Source of the DNA: an uncultured Clostridia bacterium
GTDB taxonomy: Bacteria; Bacillota; Clostridia; Oscillospirales; Acutalibacteraceae
Length of the DNA stretch: 34,176 bases
Assembly (NCBI GenBank): GCA_944384705.1
Contig: CALWUI010000005.1
Span: 1 to 34,176 of the forward strand
Direction of reading: 5' to 3'
The position numbers and the translations under genes were made by a program. Shown one piece after another: positions 25,549 through 34,050 of the stretch (the first letter of the stretch is position 1; the number at the start of each line of letters is the position of its first letter). The notes beneath the pieces are model-generated. The model worked only from the letters and a program-made list of their open reading frames with translations. It did no database searches and had not been told where the DNA came from.

Positions 25549-26481
25549 ATGGAAATGCGACAAGTTTTAGCAGCCGAATTGGAAAAGTTAATGGCGCAAA
25601 ACGAAAATATTGTACTTATTGACGCAGATTTATCCAAACCAAATGGTTTGGCTGGATTAAAGAGTAAATTCCTAGAAAGAGCAATGGATATTGGTATATC
25701 AGAGCAGAATATGGCGTGCATTGCCGCAGGAATGAGTAGTTACGGTATGATTCCGTTTATTTCTACATTTACACCTTTTGCTACCAGACGCATCTGCGAT
25801 CAGATAGCTGTTTCTTGTGCTTATGCAAAGCAAAATGTAAAAATTATCGGAACAGATCCAGGAATTAGTGCGGAGTTTAACGGTGGAACGCATATGAGTA
25901 TGGAAGATATCGGTGTTTTACGAAGTATTCCGGAGATTGTTGTTTTTGAACCAGTGGATAATAATCAACTAAAAAAAGCTTTGCCACAAATTGTAGACTA
26001 TTATGGAGTTGTATATATTAGAGCTTTTAGAAAGGAAACTCCGGATGTATTTGATGAATCATGCGATTTTGACTTGTTTAAGGCTTTAAAAATAAAAGAT
26101 GGAGAGGATTTAAGTATTTTTTGTTCAGGACTTATGGTTCATGAAACTTTGCTTGCAGATAAAGAACTGAAATCACAGGGAATTAATGCAGAAATCATAA
26201 ATATTCATACGATAAAACCAATTGATAGAACTGCTATAATAGAATCTGCCAAAAAAACAGGTGTAGTGCTTACTGTTGAAAACCATAACATAATTGGAGG
26301 GTTAAAATCTGCTGTTTGTGAAGTTTTAATGGAAGAATTTCCTGTTCCTCTAAGAGCTATTGGTATTAATGATAAATTCGGTCAGGTCGGAAAGATGCCA
26401 TATTTAAAAGAACAATATAATATGCGAGCTGAGGATATTGTAAATAAGGCTTTAGAAGTTTTAAATCTTAAATGTAAATAA
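25549..26481 (+). CDS. Transketolase, C-terminal subunit
   Basis: A 310-aa partner carrying the pyrimidine-binding and C-terminal transketolase domains. DADLSKPNG opens the fold. GISEQNMACIAAGMS holds the glutamate that activates thiamine diphosphate, and FTPFATRRICDQI matches the family's pyrimidine-domain core. The last 120 residues (ENHNIIGGLKSAV and the IGINDKFGQVG stretch) form the C-terminal domain. It starts 2 bp after the upstream subunit, with GAGGGGAAG as the ribosome site. Both halves together equal a full-length transketolase, so no fusion or loss is implied. DXS-like family members are related, but this two-gene form is transketolase-like. Confidence 0.94.
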   Translation: MEMRQVLAAELEKLMAQNENIVLIDADLSKPNGLAGLKSKFLERAMDIGISEQNMACIAAGMSSYGMIPFISTFTPFATRRICDQIAVSCAYAKQNVKIIGTDPGISAEFNGGTHMSMEDIGVLRSIPEIVVFEPVDNNQLKKALPQIVDYYGVVYIRAFRKETPDVFDESCDFDLFKALKIKDGEDLSIFCSGLMVHETLLADKELKSQGINAEIINIHTIKPIDRTAIIESAKKTGVVLTVENHNIIGGLKSAVCEVLMEEFPVPLRAIGINDKFGQVGKMPYLKEQYNMRAEDIVNKALEVLNLKCK

Positions 26482-26487
26482 ATAATG

Positions 26488-26538
26488 CATGATATTGCTT
26501 ATTTTTACAAAGAATATTTGTGGAGGTGCAATATCGTG
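26488..26538 (+). promoter_or_regulatory. Hairpin enclosing the tepA start codon
   Basis: CATGATATTGC (26488-26498) and GCAATATCGTG (26528-26538) form an 11-bp stem with one G-U pair. The 3' arm ends with the GTG start codon, and the loop contains the Shine-Dalgarno GGAGGT (26522-26527). In mRNA this would hide the start codon. Regulation is inferred from structure only. Confidence 0.5.
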
Positions 26539-27312
26539 AAAAAATATAAAGATTTAACGTCTAATAATTCGGATGAACAAGTTGATGAAAATATAAGTGA
26601 TGCGAATCCTGCTAGTAAAATTCAAATTGAGCAAATTAACAAGACTGGTGCGGTTGTTGTAAATAATGGCAGATATACTATCTATTGCTTGATGATTTTT
26701 GGCGAGATTGAGGGGCATGGTTCTGCGGATGATTCTATAAAGACTACAAAATATGAGAGAATAATTCCGCAACTTGTAGCAATAGAAGAAAGTCCTTCTA
26801 TAGATGGTTTGCTTATCTTGATTAATACCGTTGGTGGAGATATAGAAGCTGGATTATCTTTGGCCGAGTTGATTGCCGGAATGGAAAAGCCAACAGTATC
26901 TATGGTCTTGGGGGGAGGTCATTCTATTGGAGTTCCTTTAGCCGTTTCGGCAAAAAGAACTTTTATTGCAAAGTCTGCTTCAATGACAGTACATCCAGTT
27001 CGTACTACAGGAACAACTTTAGGAACTTCTCAAGCATTTGAGTATCTTAAACGGCTGCAAAAAAGAATTACTAATTTTGTTGCAGATAACTCTAAAATCT
27101 CAGCAGACCGGTTTTTAAAACTAGTGACAAATACAAGTGAACTCGATATGGATATTGGAACAGTTTTGGAGGGAAAAGAAGCCGTTAAAGAAGGGATTAT
27201 CGATAAGGTCGGAAATTTATCTATAGCACTGGAATGTTTGTATAATATGATAGAAAAGGAGAATTTTGATAAAACTTCTAGAAGTAAAAAATTAAAAAAA
27301 AGTAAAACTTAG
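26536..27312 (+). CDS. tepA: TepA-like ClpP-family serine protease
   Basis: A 258-aa ClpP-class protease (TepA/YlfB type) thought to act on translocated or membrane-associated peptides. The core reads NTVGGDIEAGLSLAELI. The catalytic serine lies in GGGHSIGVPLA (G-x-S-x-G type) and the histidine in MTVHPVRTTG. An aspartate later (DIGTVLEGKEAVKEGIID) may complete the triad. There is no N-terminal signal, and the C-terminus is lysine-rich. I chose the GTG at 26536 because GGAGGT lies 8 nt upstream; an ATG at 26485 would add 17 non-conserved residues. It is followed by ftsK, a Firmicute synteny. Confidence 0.86.
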   Translation: MKKYKDLTSNNSDEQVDENISDANPASKIQIEQINKTGAVVVNNGRYTIYCLMIFGEIEGHGSADDSIKTTKYERIIPQLVAIEESPSIDGLLILINTVGGDIEAGLSLAELIAGMEKPTVSMVLGGGHSIGVPLAVSAKRTFIAKSASMTVHPVRTTGTTLGTSQAFEYLKRLQKRITNFVADNSKISADRFLKLVTNTSELDMDIGTVLEGKEAVKEGIIDKVGNLSIALECLYNMIEKENFDKTSRSKKLKKSKT

Positions 27313-27330
27313 TTTTTAGGATGAATTATC

Positions 27331-27357
27331 GTAGGGACTAATTTGTCCCTACTTTTT
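27331..27357 (+). terminator. Rho-independent terminator or attenuator between tepA and ftsK
   Basis: GTAGGGAC (27331-27338) pairs perfectly with GTCCCTAC (27345-27352) around a 6-nt loop, followed by TTTTT. It lies just before the ftsK start. Confidence 0.85.
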
Positions 27358-27387
27358 GATATATGCATAAAGGGATGTGGATACACT

Positions 27388-29730
27388 TTGAATGATAAAA
27401 GAACTATAAAGAATAAAGTTAATGATGTAGAAAAAAGAAAGTTTAATAATCAAGTTTTTTCGGTAATAATTTTTGCTACAGCGATATTCTTAATTTGTTT
27501 GATACTTATAAAGGGCGAGAATGTGTGGCTTTTTTTACATAATTTTATTTTGGGCCTCTTTGGAGTAATTGCAATATTTTGGCCAATATTATTGATTTAT
27601 GTTGCTTGGACAACGGCGTTAGCTCAGCCAAAAGATAAAATAGGACTTAAAATTATATTATCTACAATTGTAATTTTTTTAACCAGTACGTTTGTATATG
27701 TATTTGAAGAAAAACATAATTTTTTAAATCTTAATTATTTAGAGAGTTTGTTAGAACTTTATAAAAGAGGGACTCAAAATATTGGAGGAGGATTTTTTAG
27801 CGGAGTTTTAGGGATACCATTTATTTATCTTTTTGGAGAGCTAGGAGCTAAAATAATAATACTTTTGCTAATTTTTGTATCAATAATGCTGCTAACAGGA
27901 ACAAGTTTGAATATGCTATATAATTGGTTTAAAAAGATAATAAATTTTATATTTGCTGGTCTAAAAAAATGCTTCCTGAAAAATGAGTTTGACGAGGCAA
28001 TAAATAGAAATTGCAAAAATGGCAATACAGAACTTCCAGAACATCCGGTTATATCAAACTTAAACTTTAACGAACTTGAGAATATTAAAGAAAAAAAATC
28101 TGATAAAAATAAAAAAGAAGACTTATTTGAAAATTCTGCAGAAAAAGCAGCAGAAGCATTTATCCAGAAAAACAAGAAGAAAAAGAAAGAATCACTAGAA
28201 TTTGAAGCTAGCGAAGTAAAATTAACACCAGATAAAACAAGTGAAGGAAAATATAATTATCCACCAATAAATTTATTAGAACCAACAAAAGAGCAAAATC
28301 AGATGGATATTCGGCATGAGCTGCAAACAAATGGCCAAATGCTGGTAGATACGCTTAACAGCTTTTCTGTACAGACTAAAATTGTAGATATAAGTCGAGG
28401 TCCTGCAGTTACACGTTACGAACTCCAACCGGCAGCTGGTGTAAAAATAAGCAAAATAACCAATTTAGCTGACGATATAGCTTTAAACTTAGCAGCGTTA
28501 GGAGTAAGAATAGAAGCACCGATTCCTGGAAAAGCTGCGGTAGGAATAGAAATTCCAAACAAAATTGTAAATATTGTAAAAATGAGAGAGCTGGTGAGCT
28601 CAGATGAATTTGTAAATTCAAAAAGCAAATTGACGGTCATTTTAGGAAGAGATATAGCAGGCAACGTAACAGTGGCTGATTTGGCAAAGATGCCCCATCT
28701 ATTAATTGCTGGTTCTACAGGGTCTGGCAAGTCTGTGTGCATAAATTCGTTTATTGTAAGTCTGCTCTATAAGGCAAGACCAGAAGAAGTTAGGTTATTA
28801 ATGGTTGATCCAAAAGTTGTTGAGTTGGGTATTTATAATGGGATACCACATCTTTTAGTTCCGGTGGTTACGGATCCACGCAAAGCTGCTGGTGCTCTAA
28901 ATTGGGCTGTAACGGAGATGCTGAAAAGATACAATATTTTTGCAGAAAATAATGTGCGCGATCTTACAGCTTACAATAGACTTGTTCAAAATAAAATGAA
29001 ATCAGGAATAGCAAAAGAAAATGACGAGAACCTTGAAATGATGCCACAGATAGTTATAGTAATCGATGAGCTAGCAGATTTAATGATGGCTGCACCAAAT
29101 GAAGTTGAAGATGCAATTTGTAGATTAGCACAGATGGCAAGAGCCGCAGGAATGCACCTTGTTATTGCAACGCAACGGCCTTCTGTAGATGTCATTACTG
29201 GAACAATTAAAGCAAATATTCCTAGCAGAATTGCACTTTCTGTTTCTTCACAAATTGATTCTCGGACAATACTTGATTCAAGTGGAGCAGAAAAACTTCT
29301 TGGTCGAGGGGATATGCTATTTTCTCCAATTGGAGCTTCAAAACCTCTACGTGTACAAGGCTGTTTTTTAACAGATAAAGAGATCGAAAACGTATTAAAC
29401 TTTGTGAAAAATAATGGAGAAAACGAATACGATCAAAAAGTAATCGAAGAAATAGAGAAAAATGCGGTATTAGAGCCATCAAAAGATGAAAAATTAGATG
29501 ATAAAGATCAAGACCCTATGCTAGAAGAAGCAATAAACTGTATATTAGAAGTAGGGCAGGCCTCAACTTCGCTGCTTCAAAGACGCTTACGTTTGGGATA
29601 TGCAAGAGCTGGACGTCTTATAGATGAAATGGAACGTATGGGTATTGTAGGACCACATGAAGGCTCAAAACCAAGGCAGATTTTAAATAGGAATTATCAG
29701 ATAAAACAAACAGATGCCTTGGATAAATAG
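27388..29730 (+). CDS. ftsK: FtsK/SpoIIIE DNA translocase
   Basis: A 780-aa septal DNA pump coupling chromosome segregation (or forespore DNA transfer) to division. The N-terminus has about four membrane segments (25-195), then a lysine/glutamate-rich linker. The motor domain holds Walker A AGSTGSGKS, VDPKVVELGIYNGIPHL, Walker B IVIDELADLM and IATQRPSVDVITG. The C-terminal winged-helix gamma domain (RLRLGYARAGRLIDEME) recognises polar DNA motifs. The start codon is uncertain: TTG at 27388 is chosen because the TTG at 27343 lies inside the terminator hairpin and no ATG fits. The Shine-Dalgarno is weak (AAAGGGA). It follows tepA. Confidence 0.94.
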   Translation: MNDKRTIKNKVNDVEKRKFNNQVFSVIIFATAIFLICLILIKGENVWLFLHNFILGLFGVIAIFWPILLIYVAWTTALAQPKDKIGLKIILSTIVIFLTSTFVYVFEEKHNFLNLNYLESLLELYKRGTQNIGGGFFSGVLGIPFIYLFGELGAKIIILLLIFVSIMLLTGTSLNMLYNWFKKIINFIFAGLKKCFLKNEFDEAINRNCKNGNTELPEHPVISNLNFNELENIKEKKSDKNKKEDLFENSAEKAAEAFIQKNKKKKKESLEFEASEVKLTPDKTSEGKYNYPPINLLEPTKEQNQMDIRHELQTNGQMLVDTLNSFSVQTKIVDISRGPAVTRYELQPAAGVKISKITNLADDIALNLAALGVRIEAPIPGKAAVGIEIPNKIVNIVKMRELVSSDEFVNSKSKLTVILGRDIAGNVTVADLAKMPHLLIAGSTGSGKSVCINSFIVSLLYKARPEEVRLLMVDPKVVELGIYNGIPHLLVPVVTDPRKAAGALNWAVTEMLKRYNIFAENNVRDLTAYNRLVQNKMKSGIAKENDENLEMMPQIVIVIDELADLMMAAPNEVEDAICRLAQMARAAGMHLVIATQRPSVDVITGTIKANIPSRIALSVSSQIDSRTILDSSGAEKLLGRGDMLFSPIGASKPLRVQGCFLTDKEIENVLNFVKNNGENEYDQKVIEEIEKNAVLEPSKDEKLDDKDQDPMLEEAINCILEVGQASTSLLQRRLRLGYARAGRLIDEMERMGIVGPHEGSKPRQILNRNYQIKQTDALDK

Positions 29731-29753
29731 TTAAAAGCAATAAGGAGAAGGTA

Positions 29754-30704
29754 ATGAAAAAGAAATTAAATTCGCTTTTTAAGAAAAAAGACTTACTAAT
29801 TGCATTGTTCTCAATGTTAATAGTACTCAGTGCAGCGATTATTGCAGTAATTGAAGCATTTGGAATACCTGTATGGAAAAATATATTTAAAGTTTGTGCG
29901 GTAAACGAGTATTCATATTGTGCGGATGGATATCCGATGTCTGTGCATATACTTGATGTTGGCAAAGCTGACAGTATCTTTATAACTTGCGAGGGCAAAA
30001 ATATTTTGATAGACGCAGGGGAAACGAATCTTTATAATTTTGTAAATGAGTATTTAAAGAAACTCAATGTAAAAGATATTGACCAACTAATTTTAACACA
30101 TCCCCATAGCGATCACGTTGGATGTATGAGTTATATTGTGGACGAATTTAATATAAGATCCTTTATGATGCCATATTTGAAGGATGATATGGTTCCAACT
30201 TTTAAATCTTATGAGAGACTTTTAGATTCGTTAGACAAAAAGAATATAAAGATTGACAAACCAGAAACAGGAAAAGGTTATAATATAGGCGATATGAGAA
30301 TTGATGTTTTAGGTCCGGTTTATCAATACGATGAGATGAATAGTAATTCTGTTGTGATAAAAATTACATATAAAAATAAAAAATTCTTGTTTACAGGAGA
30401 TGCAGGAACTGAATCGGAAAGAGATATGATTTCGTTAGGAGAAGATTTGAGTGCGGATGTGTTAAAGGTAGGGCATCACGGAAGTAAAACGGCAACATCT
30501 CAAGCGTTTTTAAATAGAGTTCAGCCATTATATGCAGTTATTTCTGTTGGAGAGGATAGAAATAAGTTGCCGAAAAAAGAAACAATAAATAGATTAAAAG
30601 AAAACAACATAAAAACGTATCGGACAGACCTCGATGGCACTGTAATTTTCGCTACAGATGGAGAATCTTTACAAATTTTTTGTGAGAAAGGAAATAAAAA
30701 TTAA
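29754..30704 (+). CDS. Membrane-anchored ComEC-type metallo-beta-lactamase-fold hydrolase
   Basis: A 316-aa protein with a basic N-terminus and one hydrophobic segment (about 13-35), followed by a metallo-beta-lactamase domain outside the membrane. The metal motif is HPHSDHVG (116-123). Downstream come FTGDAG and VGHHGSKT, and ISVGEDRN near 265. This matches the competence-type ComEC C-terminal domain found alone in many Firmicutes. Possible roles are extracellular nuclease or phosphodiesterase activity; the substrate is unknown. GGAGAAGG precedes the ATG. It is followed by the DUF3006 gene 3 bp downstream, a pairing common for this family. Confidence 0.85.
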   Translation: MKKKLNSLFKKKDLLIALFSMLIVLSAAIIAVIEAFGIPVWKNIFKVCAVNEYSYCADGYPMSVHILDVGKADSIFITCEGKNILIDAGETNLYNFVNEYLKKLNVKDIDQLILTHPHSDHVGCMSYIVDEFNIRSFMMPYLKDDMVPTFKSYERLLDSLDKKNIKIDKPETGKGYNIGDMRIDVLGPVYQYDEMNSNSVVIKITYKNKKFLFTGDAGTESERDMISLGEDLSADVLKVGHHGSKTATSQAFLNRVQPLYAVISVGEDRNKLPKKETINRLKENNIKTYRTDLDGTVIFATDGESLQIFCEKGNKN

Positions 30705-30707
30705 CTC

Positions 30708-30929
30708 ATGTTTTTATCTATAGACCGTTTTGATGGAAATTATGCAATCTGTCAAGCCGATGATCTAAAACTATATGCGATAAAAAAATCGGATCTACCA
30801 AAGAATGCAAAACCGGGAGATGTATTAAGTATGTTGCCTAGCGGTATCTTAACTTTAGATATTAAAGAAACGTCTCGCAGAAAGAGAAGAATAAAAAAAT
30901 TGCAGAACAAACTTTTTAGAATAGATTAA
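30708..30929 (+). CDS. DUF3006-family small protein
   Basis: A 73-aa protein of the DUF3006 type. It opens FLSIDRFDGNYAICQADD, continues with a DLP-x-NAKPGDVL segment, and ends in the basic RRKRRIKKLQNKLF helix. Its role is not established; it is often next to metallo-beta-lactamase-fold proteins and may be a partner. The gene begins 3 bp after the previous stop with no clear Shine-Dalgarno of its own, so it is probably translationally coupled. There is no signal peptide. Confidence 0.83.
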   Translation: MFLSIDRFDGNYAICQADDLKLYAIKKSDLPKNAKPGDVLSMLPSGILTLDIKETSRRKRRIKKLQNKLFRID

Positions 30930-30960
30930 CTTATTGTACCAAGATTTGGGGGAAAATTTT

Positions 30961-31548
30961 ATGATTTTTAAAGAAGAATTTATTGAACTATATAAAAATT
31001 ACATTAAAAGACAAGGGTCACAAGAGCTTTTGAACTGGCTATTAAATACAGATTTTTTTACAGCACCAGCTAGCACAAAATATCACTGTGCCTGTGAGGG
31101 AGGATTAGTCCAGCACAGTATAAGTGTTTATAAAACGTTAAGAGAAAGATATTTTGACGCAGAGGTAGATTCTGAAGAGAGTTTTGCCATATGCGGATTA
31201 TTGCATGATTTGTGCAAAACAGGATTTTATAAAGTTTCAACAAGAAATGTAAAAAATGAAGTAACAGGCGTTTGGGAGAAGCAACCGTTTTATGCTATCG
31301 ACGATAGTTTTCCATATGGCCATGGAGAAAAATCGGTGTTTTTAATAGAGAGATTCATGAGACTAAAACCAGCTGAGGCAATGGCTATCAGATGGCATAT
31401 GGGAGGGTTCGACAATTCTGCCAAAGGAGGAGATTTTTCAATTGGCTTAGCATACGAAAAGTATCCTCTAGCAGTGAAATTACATATTTCAGATATAGAA
31501 TCCTCCTACCTGCGAGAAAAACATACTTCTGCGATAACCAGCAAATAA
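30961..31548 (+). CDS. HD-domain phosphohydrolase
   Basis: A 195-aa protein with the HD superfamily metal motif: H52 in VQHSISVYKTL and H82-D83 in LLHDLCKTG, with HGEKS and WHMGGF further on. HD enzymes hydrolyse nucleotides or phosphodiesters, and the substrate here cannot be told. The start is ATG at 30961, preceded by GGGGGA; a TTG at 30934 would add nine residues without a ribosome site. No signal peptide is seen. The gene is read with the metallo-beta-lactamase/DUF3006 pair, then rpmF follows under its own promoter. Confidence 0.83.
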   Translation: MIFKEEFIELYKNYIKRQGSQELLNWLLNTDFFTAPASTKYHCACEGGLVQHSISVYKTLRERYFDAEVDSEESFAICGLLHDLCKTGFYKVSTRNVKNEVTGVWEKQPFYAIDDSFPYGHGEKSVFLIERFMRLKPAEAMAIRWHMGGFDNSAKGGDFSIGLAYEKYPLAVKLHISDIESSYLREKHTSAITSK

Positions 31549-31574
31549 TGAGAGCCGGTTTATTTAAAGAGCAC

Positions 31575-31603
31575 TTGACAAGTCGTTAATAAAATTATAT
31601 AAT
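31575..31603 (+). promoter_or_regulatory. Promoter of rpmF
   Basis: A perfect -35 TTGACA (31575-31580) and -10 TATAAT (31598-31603) are separated by 17 bp. Both boxes are consensus, fitting a ribosomal-protein gene. Confidence 0.9.
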
Positions 31604-31662
31604 TGTAAAAATATTGATGATGTTTTTCATTTGATTAATCTGAACTTAAGGAGGTTAGAAAA

Positions 31663-31845
31663 ATGGCTGTGCCAAAAAGAAAACACTCCAAAGCTAGGCG
31701 CGATAAAAGACGCTCTAATGTTTGGAAGATAAAAGTTCCTGCACTTATGAAATGCCCGCAATGCGGTGAGTTTAAATTACCACACAGAGTTTGCAAAGCT
31801 TGTGGTTATTATAAAGGGCGAGAGGTTATTAAAACAGAAGCGTAG
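31663..31845 (+). CDS. rpmF: 50S ribosomal protein L32
   Basis: A 60-aa ribosomal protein of the large subunit. The N-terminus [18 protein letters not shown] is diagnostic. The zinc ribbon is complete, with C31, C34, C44 and C47 (CPQC and CKAC), so this is the zinc-binding paralogue form. AAGGAGG precedes the ATG. In many Firmicutes the DUF177/YceD gene precedes rpmF; here it is replaced by an HD-domain gene. A terminator lies downstream. Confidence 0.97.
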   Translation: MAVPKRKHSKARRDKRRSNVWKIKVPALMKCPQCGEFKLPHRVCKACGYYKGREVIKTEA

Positions 31846-31856
31846 GTTTATATATT

Positions 31857-31887
31857 AGAGAAGATGCAACTTTGCACTTCTCTTTTT
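31857..31887 (+). terminator. Rho-independent terminator of rpmF
   Basis: AGAGAAG (31857-31863) pairs with CTTCTCT (31877-31883), with an inner TGCAA/TTGCA stem and one bulged A, followed by TTTTT. Confidence 0.85.
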
Positions 31888-31953
31888 ATATTTAAAAAGA
31901 TATAATAAAAAGTATAGAAAAGAAAAATTAAATAATTTTTTGAGGTGAATAAA

Positions 31954-33276
31954 TTGAAAAAGCCAATTGTAGCAATTGTTGGCAGACCAAATGTTGGAAA
32001 GTCTACGCTGTTTAATAAATTAATTGGAAAAAGAGTCTCTATAGTTGATGATACTCCTGGAGTTACCAGAGATAGAATTTATGGCGATTGTGAGTGGCGT
32101 AATAGAAATTTTTTGCTTATAGATACTGGAGGCATAGAAGTCTCTGACAGTGATGAAATTGGATCGCAGATGAGAATACAAGCTCAGCTTGCTATAGATG
32201 CTGCAGATGTTATAATATTTGTTACAGATGTAAAAACTGGGGCACTGTCGGCTGATTATGAAGTTGCAAATATTTTACAAAAGAGTGGGAAATCGGTTAT
32301 AGTCTGCGTGAACAAATGTGATAAAATAGGTGCTATTGAAGCAAATTTTTACGAATTTTACAATTTGGGGTTAGGAGATCCGATAACGGTTTCATCTGTG
32401 CATGGCCATGGCACTGGAGATTTACTGGACGAGGTTTTAAAAAACTTTCCAACAGGAGATTTTGCTGAAGAGCAATGCACATATATAAATGTAGCGGTGA
32501 TCGGAAAACCTAATGTAGGAAAGTCGTCACTAGTAAATAAAATAATTGGTGAAGATAGATGTATAGTATCAAACGTTGCAGGAACAACTAGAGATTCTAT
32601 CGATACATTTGTGGAAAATAAATTTGGAAGATTTAATTTTATTGATACAGCAGGCCTCAGACGGAAAAACAAAGTGTATAATGACATTGAAAAATATAGT
32701 GTTATTCGGGCAAAGATGTCTATAGAACGAAGCGATGTGTGTGTTATATTGATAGATGCAACCACAGGTTTTACAGAGCAGGATTCAAAAATTGCAGGTC
32801 TTGCTATTGAAGCGGGAAAAGCATGTATTATTGCTGTAAATAAGTGGGATATGATCGAAAAGACTGATAAAACTATGCTTAACTATAAAAGAGAATTAGA
32901 AAATGATTTTTCTTTTATGGCATATGTTCCGATAATATTTATCTCTGCTAAAACAGGACAAAGAATAGAAAGCTTATTCGATATGATAATAAAAGTATCA
33001 AATGCAAATACCATGAGAATTTCTACTGGAGTGTTAAACGAAGTTTTATCAGATGCTGTTAGTCGAGTTCAACCACCTACAGATAGAGGAAGACGATTGA
33101 AAATTTTTTATGTTACACAAGTTTCAATTAAACCGCCAACTTTTGTATTTTTTGTAAACTCAGAGCAACTTTTTCATTTTTCATATCAAAGATATCTTGA
33201 AAATAGAATCAGAGAGACTTTTTCTTTACAAGGTACGCCAATACGATTTATAATGAGAGAAAAAGCAGATAAATAG
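31954..33276 (+). CDS. der: Ribosome-assembly GTPase Der (EngA)
   Basis: A 440-aa tandem GTPase needed for 50S maturation. The first G domain starts VGRPNVGKS (9-17) with DTPGVTRD, DTGG and NKCD. The second has IGKPNVGKSS near residue 178, NVAGTTRDS, DTAGLRRK and NKWD. A C-terminal KH-like domain follows (PPTDRGRRLKIFYVTQVSIK). I chose TTG at 31954: GAGGTG lies 6 nt before it, and family proteins start KPIVAIVGRP. The GTG at 31945 overlaps the Shine-Dalgarno. A TATAAT at 31901-31906 hints at a weak internal promoter. It is followed by plsY. Confidence 0.96.
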   Translation: MKKPIVAIVGRPNVGKSTLFNKLIGKRVSIVDDTPGVTRDRIYGDCEWRNRNFLLIDTGGIEVSDSDEIGSQMRIQAQLAIDAADVIIFVTDVKTGALSADYEVANILQKSGKSVIVCVNKCDKIGAIEANFYEFYNLGLGDPITVSSVHGHGTGDLLDEVLKNFPTGDFAEEQCTYINVAVIGKPNVGKSSLVNKIIGEDRCIVSNVAGTTRDSIDTFVENKFGRFNFIDTAGLRRKNKVYNDIEKYSVIRAKMSIERSDVCVILIDATTGFTEQDSKIAGLAIEAGKACIIAVNKWDMIEKTDKTMLNYKRELENDFSFMAYVPIIFISAKTGQRIESLFDMIIKVSNANTMRISTGVLNEVLSDAVSRVQPPTDRGRRLKIFYVTQVSIKPPTFVFFVNSEQLFHFSYQRYLENRIRETFSLQGTPIRFIMREKADK

Positions 33277-33302
33277 ATCATAATTTTATTAGGAGTGATT
33301 TT

Positions 33303-34019
33303 TTGGATTTTCAGTCTGTAAATTTTTTAAAATATTATTGGGGATATATGATTATTGTTGGCATGCTTGGCTATTTGATAGGAAGTGTAAGTTTTTCAAT
33401 TTTATTTACTCGCCGATTTAAAAATAAATTAGATATACGCGATTTAGGAAGCGGCAATGCAGGTTTTACAAATGTTTTAAGGTCCGTAGGTTTTGGCCCA
33501 GCCGTGCTGACGATGCTAGGGGATTTTGGTAAGGGGATATTAGCCTGTTGGCTTGGAAGAATAATTTTTTCTCAGATTAATTTAGACGGAGTCCCGCAAT
33601 TTTGCATAATTCAATATGGGACATATATAGCAGGATTTGCCTGTTTAATTGGTCATGTTTATCCATGTTTTTTTGGGTTTAGAGGAGGAAAAGCGGTTTT
33701 AACAGCGCTTTCTCTTTTAATTATGACAGACTGGCGTGTTGCAATTCTTGCTTTGGCAGTTTTTTTAATAACTGTTATTATAACAAGGTTAGTTTCTTTA
33801 GGGTCGATATTAGCAGCCGCTTCCTATCCGATTCTCACTTTTTTTATTACATATTATTATGATTATCTTGGCTCAAAGCGTTCTATAACTTTTGGATATA
33901 CAATTATAGTAACCACGATTTCAACCTTAGTAGCATTATTTGTTATCTATAAACATAAAAAAAATTTATTAAGAATATTAAATGGAGAAGAAAAAAAGTT
34001 AACCATTGCTTCAAAATAG
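33303..34019 (+). CDS. plsY: Glycerol-3-phosphate acyltransferase PlsY
   Basis: A 238-aa membrane acyltransferase that puts an acyl group from acyl-phosphate onto glycerol 3-phosphate, the first step of phospholipid synthesis. The three family motifs are present: GSVSFSILFTRRF, GSGNAGFTNVLR and GHVYPCFFGFRGGKAV. At least five hydrophobic segments are visible. It is longer than the usual 190-220 aa, with an extended lysine-rich C-terminus. The start is TTG at 33303 with AGGAG 7 nt upstream. der-plsY is a conserved pair. The next gene expected (often gpsA) is absent because an IS element follows 31 bp later. Confidence 0.95.
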   Translation: MDFQSVNFLKYYWGYMIIVGMLGYLIGSVSFSILFTRRFKNKLDIRDLGSGNAGFTNVLRSVGFGPAVLTMLGDFGKGILACWLGRIIFSQINLDGVPQFCIIQYGTYIAGFACLIGHVYPCFFGFRGGKAVLTALSLLIMTDWRVAILALAVFLITVIITRLVSLGSILAAASYPILTFFITYYYDYLGSKRSITFGYTIIVTTISTLVALFVIYKHKKNLLRILNGEEKKLTIASK

Positions 34020-34050
34020 TTATAAGCTAAAGAAGAGCCCGCACTATACC

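Noticed and set aside
31392..31589. 65-aa ORF overlapping the end of the HD-domain gene
   Set aside because: It is in another frame of a well-supported gene, with no Shine-Dalgarno and low-complexity sequence.
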